DNA of 5,638 nt from Proteiniphilum sp. (GTDB lineage: Bacteria > Bacteroidota > Bacteroidia > Bacteroidales > Dysgonomonadaceae), in the NCBI GenBank assembly GCA_012728465.1, contig JAAYFB010000249.1:1-5638 (forward strand), given 5' to 3'. Under the pieces are notes generated by a model, which made no database searches, was not told where the DNA came from, and was given only the letters and a program-made list of their open reading frames with translations. Of the stretch, positions 1-5,638 are shown piece by piece (the first letter of the stretch is position 1; every line of letters starts with the position of its first letter). The position numbers and the translations under genes are program-made.

Positions 1-11
1 CAGTTTTTGAA

Positions 12-304
12 ATCATTTGAACAAAAACCAACATTGGTTTTTCATTTCCTGAAATAATATGAACTCATTCCAACATTGGTTTGAAATAATAGTTAATATC
101 CACTCCTATTTCTATGTGCTTTTCACATCTTTTATAATTGGTTGGACTCATTCTAGCTCTGGTTTGGCTTTATATGAAAATAATTGGAGCTATTCCAACA
201 TTGAATTGAGGCTTTTCAGAAAAAATCAATGCAAAACCAACATTGGTTTTGGTTTAAATATTTTCAAGTGAACTAAAACCACTTTTGGTTTTGATGTTTT
301 TGCC
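12..304. repeat. Degenerate 42-bp tandem array of palindromic units
   Basis: Seven successive units of 42 bp can be laid out here. Each is centred on a dyad whose best form is CCAA-CA-TTGG flanked by A-runs on the left and T-runs on the right. Dyad centres fall at about 32.5, 74.5, (116.5, very diverged), 157.5, 199.5, 241.5 and 283.5, so neighbours are 42 bp apart, apart from one 1-bp slip before 157.5. The best dyads are 23-42 and 232-251 (9-bp arms around CA) and 275-292 (7-bp arms around CTTT). Similarity extends beyond the dyad: a TGAAC or TGGAC block lies about 14 bases to its left in most units, and 61-83 matches 144-166 at 18 of 23 bases. No gene is credible here. The array may bind a protein repeatedly on one DNA face, or it may be a decayed coding repeat. 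I do not recognise it as a named family. Confidence 0.75.
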
Positions 305-418
305 CTATTTTACAACATTCATTAACTTTTCAGGCTTAAATATGAACAATATTCTATCTTTATAACTTCAAAACATCATGAAAAGTAAAGGAAAGTAGTA
401 AAACCAAAGTTGGGTTTG
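305..418. repeat. Diverged continuation of the 42-bp array
   Basis: The periodicity fades but can still be followed. The last recognisable dyad (400-417, AAAACCAA-AG-TTGGGTTT) is centred near 408.5, which is 125 bp, or almost exactly three periods, beyond the centre at 283.5. In between, a TATGAAC block at 341-347 matches 58-64 of the second unit. GGCTT-type blocks at 333-337 recall those at 166-171 and 210-214. The two intervening dyads are eroded beyond confident recognition, so this part is inferred mainly from phase and from the final dyad. Confidence 0.45.
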
Positions 419-724
419 CTGTAAGTTTAGGTAATTTTCGCAGTTTCGAAAATGCTTTATTGTTCATATTGTGGCTATTGTGTGTTTTGGTTAGTTTTTA
501 AGTTAAAATATTAACACTGGTGTTTTTCTGTGTAGTTAAATGTATTAACATTGTTTTTTTGCATATGGCTTTATTGTTAATACATTGTTAATTCATGTTC
601 AGGAAAAACTTACTCATTAATTTATCAAAAACATATTCAACTAATACGCATTATGCACGATTTGGAATATGATGGTAGGTTATTTAAAATGTGAGTAGGA
701 TGAATAGGGTTACTTTTTTTGTAA
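419..724. other. AT-rich intergenic DNA, no gene seen
   Basis: No open frame of convincing length or composition is present on either strand, and no tRNA or rRNA fold was recognised. The stretch holds a small hairpin (434-440 ATTTTCG pairing with 447-453), the inverted repeat listed separately, a GCAT-T-ATGC palindrome at 648-656 and several T-runs. No good TAnnTTTG promoter element was found on either strand. It separates the array from the terminator of the receptor operon. Confidence 0.6.
539..586. repeat. 12-bp perfect inverted repeat with T-rich spacer
   Basis: AATGTATTAACA at 539-550 is repeated as its exact reverse complement TGTTAATACATT at 575-586, with a 24-base spacer that contains a run of seven T. 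A third copy of the core TATTAACA lies upstream at 509-516, so three cores are spaced 34 and 32 bp apart. The stem is almost entirely A-T, so a stable RNA hairpin or terminator is unlikely. A regulator-binding site is possible, but no adjacent gene is visible for it to control. Confidence 0.5.
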
Positions 725-763
725 AAGCCTCGAATATACTTTTTTGAGTACAATCCGAGGCTT
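725..763 (-). terminator. Probable intrinsic terminator of the receptor-lipoprotein operon
   Basis: AAGCCTCG (725-732) pairs perfectly with CGAGGCTT (756-763). Inside the loop, TACT (737-740) also pairs with AGTA (747-750), giving a two-part stem. It lies about 50 bases after the lipoprotein stop codon. Read on the minus strand, the stem is followed by a short T-run (four T, then ACAAAAAAA), so the U-tract is modest. Because the outer stem is symmetrical it could also act on transcripts entering from the left. Confidence 0.65.
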
Positions 764-815
764 CATATCTATGAATTTATTTTTTTAGTGGTAAACAATA
801 AATTAGTGTGCAGAA

Positions 816-2213
816 TTAATTTGCAGCTGGCTTTAGCTTTCCGATTGCTGCAATTTGATTTGACTCTACGGTGATTCCTTTTGTTGCTACTGCACTTTTA
901 ATGTCTATAGCGTAAACTGTAGGGTGCTGAGTGTCTGTAGTAGTTATGGCTACGTACGCGATGCCATCTTCAAAGTAGGGAGTGTTTGCAAAACCCTGTA
1001 TCTTATCAGATGATGGCAAGCCTTTTACGTAATTAAGTTTTTTGTTCTCTCCATTAAAAATGGCTAGCTCTGATGCAGGGGTATCTGTTGAATTGAATCC
1101 AGGGAAGAATGGCTCGTCATACATTAACATCAGAAAATTGTCTTCCCCTATATGCCATGTTCGTAGGAAAGAGTTGCCATTTGTTTGTTCTTCAATATTG
1201 CAATAATAGCTATTGTCAAACTCATTGGTGCCAGCTTTTATTCTCACTACTCCTGCTGGCAATGTGGTTCTTTGTTCCTCGTTAGTCATTGTTTTTGCAT
1301 AGCTAGGCGAAAATAGATATATATCACCATTGTCGGCAGGCCAAATCATTTGGTAATATTGTGATCTGTATCTACCAGCTGCGTAGCTTATCTTATCAGT
1401 CTTGATTAGCTTAGGCTCTTTCATTTGTTCATTATCGTATATTGCAATCCATGCCTCGTTTGGATATTGTGTCCATTGTAGCTCTCCTTTTTTGTATGAA
1501 CTGCTCAAGGTTCCCCCATCTTCTGTTTTGACAAGGTGTGGATATTTTACAAACTTTCCTCCTTCTACCTTCACACCATACTGACTTAATCCCATTGGGA
1601 TTGGCGATGTGTATATCTTGTTGTTGGATTCTAAAATTCCGGCAAGAGTTACAAACTCTCCATTGCCTAGATAATTTTCAGATAATATTATTTCTTGATT
1701 TGATTTGTAAGATTCAGAGTTTACATCTAGATATGAAAATAAAAAGCCTTTTGGTAAATATCCATTTGAGTCTTCCATGTCTTTTCCTAAATCGCCTGTG
1801 GATGAGGTTATGATGTAGTTTTTGTAAGTACCATATGATGTAAATCTCTTTATTTCGTATGTATTATCTCGCTCTTTTATATTCCCTTTGCTGTCTAATA
1901 GATAAGATGAGCTTATTCCTGCATTTCCTTGATTATATACCAATCTGTACAGATACTTATTTTGGAAGAATATCCAGTATGAACCTACTTCCGTTTCTAA
2001 TCCATTTTTAGTATTTGAAACTGAACCAGAATTTAATACATCAGAAGTTAGCAGATAGTTGGCTTCGCCCGATCCTGCAGCAATGATGTACTTTTGTTCA
2101 ACGTTGTTTTCATTTCCACCGTTGTCTATTTCGGGTGTGTTGTTGTCGCACGATGTTAAGCTTACAGTCGCTATGACTAGTGTAGCAGCTAGATATAATT
2201 TGAATGATTTCAT
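816..2213 (-). CDS. DUF4374 surface lipoprotein, XusB-like
   Basis: This 465-residue protein has a lipoprotein signal peptide: basic start, hydrophobic residues 6-18 and lipobox LTSC with the lipidated Cys at 22. A polar Asn/Asp/Glu-rich linker (23-39) follows. The remainder is a run of beta-strand-rich segments of the DUF4374 family, probably a beta-propeller. Recognisable family stretches include [15 protein letters not shown] (278-292), [13 protein letters not shown] (321-333) and the C-terminal VYAIDIKSA (433-441). Known members sit beside TonB receptors; XusB of Bacteroides thetaiotaomicron binds ferric enterobactin at the cell surface and on outer-membrane vesicles. Here the gene starts 34 bases after the receptor stop with no promoter or terminator between them, so co-transcription is expected. 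The start is fixed by the signal peptide; no Shine-Dalgarno is present, as usual in this phylum. The family call is firm. The ligand (ferric siderophore) is inferred from family and neighbour. Confidence 0.88.
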   Translation of the reverse strand: MKSFKLYLAATLVIATVSLTSCDNNTPEIDNGGNENNVEQKYIIAAGSGEANYLLTSDVLNSGSVSNTKNGLETEVGSYWIFFQNKYLYRLVYNQGNAGISSSYLLDSKGNIKERDNTYEIKRFTSYGTYKNYIITSSTGDLGKDMEDSNGYLPKGFLFSYLDVNSESYKSNQEIILSENYLGNGEFVTLAGILESNNKIYTSPIPMGLSQYGVKVEGGKFVKYPHLVKTEDGGTLSSSYKKGELQWTQYPNEAWIAIYDNEQMKEPKLIKTDKISYAAGRYRSQYYQMIWPADNGDIYLFSPSYAKTMTNEEQRTTLPAGVVRIKAGTNEFDNSYYCNIEEQTNGNSFLRTWHIGEDNFLMLMYDEPFFPGFNSTDTPASELAIFNGENKKLNYVKGLPSSDKIQGFANTPYFEDGIAYVAITTTDTQHPTVYAIDIKSAVATKGITVESNQIAAIGKLKPAAN

Positions 2214-2247
2214 ATTATTGTTGTTATTATAAAGTGTATGAATATTG

Positions 2248-4656
2248 TTATAATGAAACTCTTACTTTTGCATAAAATGCTCTACCCGCTTTCTGTAAGC
2301 TGAAGTTGTCATACAGCTTTTCGTCCGTCAGGTTTTGGCATTCAATTGAAATGTTATATTTGCCATCGTTCATTGAATATGATAAACTAACATTGTGTGA
2401 TAATTGCGTAGGAACATATGATTTTCCACTGCTTCCCAATGCTTCGGAGTAGAGAGGAAATTGTTTTACGAAAAAGTTGTCATAAGATACTGTCAATGTG
2501 TTGCCTTTTGCTCCTAAGTTGTGTTGATAGAAAGATGCGTCTCCATTTGCAAACATGTAGGGGGCATTTGGCATTCTGGCTTTGTATGTGTTGCTAGGTG
2601 CACCTGTTATTTGTGTAGCTACATTGTCTCTTATGTTTATATTGGTGAAGTTGCCCCCAATACTTAGTTTGTTAGAAAAATTATATCTAGCAGTAACGGT
2701 GTATCCTTTTGTTAAAACTTTGCCATGGTTGATATATGCTGCACCATATTTTCCACCACTTAGTCCCGTAATATTTCGTTGGATGTAGTCTTTGATGTCT
2801 CTGTATATTAATCCTCCTTCAAGATACATTGAGTGTTTGTCAATTGTTTTGTCAATACTAATATTGAAGTTTATGTTATCACTATTCTCAGGCTTAATGG
2901 CTATGTCGCCTGTTTCTAAGTCCTCGTCACCAAACATTTCATTGTTAGTTGGTAAGCGGTAAACCTTTTCGTACGATAATTTTGCTTGCAAACCGTTAAG
3001 TATAAAGTATGTTCCAGCAACACCATAGCCAGAGGCATTTATGGATTTGGTAGATCTGATGAAATGGTCTAAAGCATCTGATTTGGCAACAGGGCCTGCA
3101 ACATATTGACTGTAGTATTTTCCAAACACTGATGCATTCCATTTCTCGTTAGGCATCACTTGATATGACAAACCACTAATGTTCTTTGTGGTTTCCTTTG
3201 GAATGGGGTCGTAATCGCTTCCTGGAGTTAATAGTGATTTGTTTGATCTTTTGTATGTAGAGAATATATTGTTAAGAGCTATACTGTGTATATTTTTAAA
3301 TCTATACTTAAGTGAAAGGGTATTACTCCAGTTGTGGTGCAATGATTTTAGATGTGTGTATGACTGTTCGCCTGCACCTCCCGAGCTGTAAGGTCTTTTC
3401 TCTCCACGCCAGTTGAACTCATATGTTGCAGTATCCACATTATGAACAATGTTATTGTTGTAATTTATAGTTACTGTAGCATTAAGTCCTTTAATAAATA
3501 TATTTCGTTTTTGATATTCTAATGATGGTGCTATAGAGTAACCATCTCTATATTTGCCACCAAACACAATATCTTGCCTCACCCCAGTTTGTATCTCTTT
3601 GTAGTATTGATTATAGTTGAGAGCTAAAATCAGCCTATCTGCCCAAGATTTGTTTACAACTCCTATTTTTCCTACAATACTTTCATTGTGGAATGTGTCG
3701 TGAAATCTCTTTACTCTTTCTATTTTGTTTTTATTTGTGCTACTCCCTCCATCGGGCAAAAACTCTTTCACCGGAGTGTCAATGTAATAGTTATTGTCTG
3801 AGTAGTTTTGAAATGCATTTATCTCGTACGTTAAGCCATTATCAAGAGTATGTCCAAAGTTGAAATATGATTTGTGTGTATTGAAAGATCCATAAGAGTA
3901 TGAGGCATCCAGATTCCATTTCTTGTTATAATCTTTTTTGGTAACAATGTTGATGACTCCGCCAATTGCATCCGTGCCAAATTCAACAGGCACTACACCT
4001 TTATATATTTCTACTCGCTCAGCATAATTTGTGGGAACGTTGTTTATGCCCAGCGATTGAGAAGCTCCATCTTGAGGCACGCCATCAATAAATATTTTGA
4101 CGTGCTTGCCACTAAAGCCATCCATCATTACATTCAAGTCCGAACCCACACCTCCTGTTTCTCTAATCTTAATGCCAGACACTTTATTTAGCATGCCCGA
4201 TATATTAGCTGTAGAATTGTGCTCTATGCTAGCATCAATTGCTACAGCATTGAAGGGTGATTCATTGATACGCTGTACCGCTGATTTAGCCTCAATTACT
4301 ACTTCCTGAAGTGCATATCTGGTTTCATTAAGTGTAATTGATATGTTCTTCGATTCATTAGGCAATAAGGTAATTGCCTGTTCATATGTTTCATATCCCA
4401 TCATCTGAACACAAAAAGTGTGCGTGCCTGATTTTACTGTAAGTTTATAATTGCCTTTGCTGTCTGTTTGTGTGCCTTGAAGGGTTTCCTTAATATATAC
4501 AGTGGCATACTCTACACTATTACCACTACTATCCTTCACATTACCACTTATTGTGGCTTGCGAGTTTTGTTGTGAGAATATAGGAGTATTGAACAGACAA
4601 AATATAATGATACTAATTGTTGTAATTAGTAAGTAGTTGCGCTTAAAATGATTCAT
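2248..4656 (-). CDS. TonB-dependent outer-membrane receptor, XusA-like
   Basis: This 802-residue protein imports a ligand across the outer membrane using TonB energy. A signal peptide covers about residues 1-28. A carboxypeptidase-regulatory-like beta domain follows (about 33-110, [27 protein letters not shown]). A TonB-box-like EVVIEA stretch lies at 118-123. The plug domain (about 145-240) carries VKIFIDGVP (186-194) and [26 protein letters not shown] (213-238). A 22-strand-type barrel fills 245-802, with the siderophore-receptor signature [13 protein letters not shown] near 566-578, [10 protein letters not shown] at 588-597 and [10 protein letters not shown] at 775-784. Length suits a siderophore/metal receptor and not the roughly 1000-residue SusC type, and no SusD partner is present. 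There is no STN signalling domain, so sigma/anti-sigma control is unlikely. The last residue is Leu where many barrels end in an aromatic. It is the first gene of the operon. Ferric-siderophore uptake is inferred from the DUF4374 neighbour. Confidence 0.92.
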   Translation of the reverse strand: MNHFKRNYLLITTISIIIFCLFNTPIFSQQNSQATISGNVKDSSGNSVEYATVYIKETLQGTQTDSKGNYKLTVKSGTHTFCVQMMGYETYEQAITLLPNESKNISITLNETRYALQEVVIEAKSAVQRINESPFNAVAIDASIEHNSTANISGMLNKVSGIKIRETGGVGSDLNVMMDGFSGKHVKIFIDGVPQDGASQSLGINNVPTNYAERVEIYKGVVPVEFGTDAIGGVINIVTKKDYNKKWNLDASYSYGSFNTHKSYFNFGHTLDNGLTYEINAFQNYSDNNYYIDTPVKEFLPDGGSSTNKNKIERVKRFHDTFHNESIVGKIGVVNKSWADRLILALNYNQYYKEIQTGVRQDIVFGGKYRDGYSIAPSLEYQKRNIFIKGLNATVTINYNNNIVHNVDTATYEFNWRGEKRPYSSGGAGEQSYTHLKSLHHNWSNTLSLKYRFKNIHSIALNNIFSTYKRSNKSLLTPGSDYDPIPKETTKNISGLSYQVMPNEKWNASVFGKYYSQYVAGPVAKSDALDHFIRSTKSINASGYGVAGTYFILNGLQAKLSYEKVYRLPTNNEMFGDEDLETGDIAIKPENSDNINFNISIDKTIDKHSMYLEGGLIYRDIKDYIQRNITGLSGGKYGAAYINHGKVLTKGYTVTARYNFSNKLSIGGNFTNINIRDNVATQITGAPSNTYKARMPNAPYMFANGDASFYQHNLGAKGNTLTVSYDNFFVKQFPLYSEALGSSGKSYVPTQLSHNVSLSYSMNDGKYNISIECQNLTDEKLYDNFSLQKAGRAFYAKVRVSL

Positions 4657-4668
4657 TTGTATATTGTG

Positions 4669-4678
4669 GATAATTATC
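4669..4678. promoter_or_regulatory. Candidate operator GATAATTATC in receptor leader
   Basis: This is a perfect 10-bp palindrome between the predicted transcription start (about 4685) and the receptor ATG. It corresponds to roughly +8 to +17 of the minus-strand transcript. It resembles the GATAAT/ATTATC half-sites of classical Fur boxes, and a repressor bound here would block the promoter. Iron control fits the gene type. In AT-rich DNA, however, a 10-bp A/T-heavy palindrome can arise by chance, so this is tentative. Confidence 0.35.
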
Positions 4679-4691
4679 TAAAACTACGATG

Positions 4692-4722
4692 CAAAATTAC
4701 TTGAACATAGTACATGGCGCAA
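4692..4722 (-). promoter_or_regulatory. Bacteroidota-type promoter of the receptor operon
   Basis: On the minus strand, TTG (4722-4720) is followed after 20 bases by TAATTTTG (4699-4692). This matches the Bacteroides sigma-ABfr consensus of a -33 TTG and a -7 TAnnTTTG element. The predicted start is an A near 4685, giving a leader of about 29 bases before the receptor ATG. Position, spacing and an exact -7 match make it the likely operon promoter. Confidence 0.65.
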
Positions 4723-4857
4723 TACCTCGAAATGAGTATTATTGATATTATAAATACCCAATAAGTATGATGTGTATATTGATGGTGTGTTATGACTAGT
4801 GGTAGATTTTTTCAAACAATTTATATATTACGATGATTAGATAAACCAACACTTATA

Positions 4858-4865
4858 TATCTTTG
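4858..4865 (+). promoter_or_regulatory. Candidate -7 element for the PEP-synthase-like gene
   Basis: TATCTTTG fits the TAnnTTTG -7 consensus and would start transcription near 4872, giving a leader of about 49 bases. No clean TTG is found at the expected -33 distance. A second possibility is TTG (4779-4781) with the imperfect TAGATTTT (4803-4810). The region is therefore divergent, with this promoter and the receptor promoter facing apart about 140 bp from each other. Confidence 0.4.
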
Positions 4866-4920
4866 TTATCTAGAGATGTTTATGAAACAATATTCTCTTT
4901 TCTAATATAACATTTTGCCT

Positions 4921-5638
4921 ATGCCTCGTTTCGATTATAAGTCATTTATGAAAAATAGTGATATGTTGCGTTTACAATTCCGTGACACTCCATTTGTTCA
5001 ATTAATGAATAAACGCATTTACAATGTTCTCATCATTGCATCTCAATATGATATGTTTATCCTCGAAGATGATGGGCGTGTGGATGAGCAGATATTTAAT
5101 GAATACACTTCACTCAACTTACGTTATCCTCCTAGATTTACTCAAGTTACAAGTATTCCAGAAGCTATCGAGGAGTTAAAAGTAAATAGATATGAATTGA
5201 TTATTTGTATCCCAAATATGGATGATCATGAAACATTTACTAGTCTCAAGCTTGTTGATGCTAAGTATCCATATATCCCTATCGTGCTACTGACTCCTTT
5301 TTCAAAATCTGTTACAAAGATGCTTGAAAATGAAGATTTATCGGGTATTGATTATGTTTTTAGCTGGTTAGGGAATACTGATTTACTTTTGGCAATAATA
5401 AAAGTTATCGAAGATGACATGAATGTGGAGCACGATGTGGAAACTGTGGGTGTGCAAACTATTATGTTGGTGGAAGATTCCGTGAGGTTCTATTCGTCAG
5501 CGTTGCCATTGTTATATAAATATGTGTTGAACGAATCGAAAGAGTTTTCAAAAGAGGCACTTAATGATCATCTTAGAATGATGAGGATGCGTGGTCGTCC
5601 TAAAATTCTATTTGCTCGAAACTATGAGGAAGCGGTAG
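4921..5638 (+). CDS. PEP/pyruvate-binding (PEP-synthase-like) protein, N-terminal part
   Basis: The frame is open from the ATG to the right edge (239 codons plus one base), so the gene is cut by the window. The sequence resembles the N-terminus of a large Bacteroidales family annotated as PEP synthase or PEP/pyruvate-binding protein; the catalytic ATP-grasp part would lie beyond the edge. What is visible is a receiver-like region (about 34-165): strand YNVLIIAS (34-41), acidic EDDG (49-52), YELIICIPNMDD (91-102), IPIVLLTPFS (119-128) and IDYVFSWLGN (143-152). The usual phosphoacceptor Asp after LII is a Cys (96) and the beta5 Lys is not seen, so it is probably a pseudo-receiver. A second module begins at QTIMLVEDS (179-187) and has the acidic pair E185-D186. 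In-frame ATGs at 4948 and 4963 are alternative starts. The family call rests on recognition of this N-terminus, since no catalytic motif is in view. Confidence 0.72.
   Translation, partial: MPRFDYKSFMKNSDMLRLQFRDTPFVQLMNKRIYNVLIIASQYDMFILEDDGRVDEQIFNEYTSLNLRYPPRFTQVTSIPEAIEELKVNRYELIICIPNMDDHETFTSLKLVDAKYPYIPIVLLTPFSKSVTKMLENEDLSGIDYVFSWLGNTDLLLAIIKVIEDDMNVEHDVETVGVQTIMLVEDSVRFYSSALPLLYKYVLNESKEFSKEALNDHLRMMRMRGRPKILFARNYEEAV

Noticed and set aside
59..271. A 70-codon open frame on the plus strand across the 42-bp array.
   Set aside because: It begins and ends within repeat units, has no promoter or homology I recognise, and exists because some units carry TGG or CAA where others carry TGA. 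It is better explained as a by-product of the array.
12..304. CRISPR array, suggested by regular short palindromes.
   Set aside because: The repeats are degenerate, the sequence between dyads is also partly shared between units (TGAAC, GGCTT blocks), no unique spacers of constant length exist, and no cas gene is nearby.
653..694. A 13-codon frame beginning M-H-D-L-E-Y-D-G-R-L-F-K, which looks like the start of a real protein and loosely recalls the N-terminus of some N-acetylglutamate-synthase-like proteins.
   Set aside because: It stops after 13 codons. A one-base shift prolongs it only into sequence with no clear match. A gene remnant is possible, but the evidence is a handful of residues.
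1402..1813. Two overlapping plus-strand open frames (1402-1584, 1538-1813).
   Set aside because: They lie wholly antisense to the DUF4374 lipoprotein gene, which has a signal peptide and family motifs; they are shadow frames.
2582..2788. Plus-strand open frame antisense to the receptor (also 4097-4309).
   Set aside because: Both are antisense to the conserved barrel and plug regions of the TonB receptor and have no independent support.
816..4656. A SusC/SusD polysaccharide-utilisation pair.
   Set aside because: The receptor is about 800 residues with siderophore-receptor type barrel motifs, and the lipoprotein is DUF4374-like and beta-rich, not a helical TPR SusD. No glycoside hydrolase is present.
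4742..4763. An imperfect dyad (GTATT...AATAC type) in the divergent control region.
   Set aside because: Several mismatched pairs in very AT-rich DNA; no better than expected by chance.
4876..4905. A 9-codon frame (M-F-M-K-Q-Y-S-L-F) just before the PEP-synthase-like start, as a leader peptide.
   Set aside because: Very short, with no regulatory codon pattern or attenuator hairpin visible after it.

Overview
The window looks like a chromosomal segment of a Bacteroidales bacterium (phylum Bacteroidota). The evidence is AT-rich DNA, no Shine-Dalgarno sequences at starts, promoter elements of the Bacteroides type (TTG and TAnnTTTG), a TonB-dependent receptor with an N-terminal carboxypeptidase-regulatory-like domain, a DUF4374-type surface lipoprotein, and a PEP-synthase-like protein with an N-terminal receiver-like region typical of this order. 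The sequence does not identify the genus.

Layout, left to right. Bases 1-815 hold no convincing gene. Bases 12-304 are a degenerate tandem array with a 42-bp period, each unit centred on a short palindrome (core CCAA-CA-TTGG). Diverged copies continue to about base 418, and the array probably runs off the left edge. Bases 419-724 are AT-rich DNA with a 12-bp inverted repeat (539-586). A stem-loop at 725-763 probably ends transcription of the operon to its right. Bases 816-4656, minus strand, are a two-gene operon read right to left: a TonB-dependent outer-membrane receptor (2248-4656), then after 34 bases a DUF4374 lipoprotein (816-2213). Bases 4657-4920 are a divergent control region with a good promoter for the receptor operon, a GATAATTATC palindrome in its leader and a weaker candidate promoter in the other direction. 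From 4921 to the right edge, plus strand, lies the first 239 codons of a large PEP/pyruvate-binding (PEP-synthase-like) protein.

How the genes work together. A TonB receptor followed by a DUF4374 lipoprotein is the arrangement of XusA-XusB, the xenosiderophore (ferric-enterobactin type) uptake system of Bacteroides. The lipoprotein would capture the iron chelate at the cell surface and the receptor would import it using TonB energy. The PepSY inner-membrane partner (XusC) is not next to the pair here. The substrate is inferred from family and context. The divergent PEP-synthase-like gene is probably unrelated metabolically.

The part least explained by known genes is the 42-bp array. Its period equals both four DNA helical turns and 14 codons, and its units can be read as a decayed peptide repeat interrupted by TGA codons. 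Whether it is a protein-binding array or the remains of a repeat gene cannot be decided from this window.
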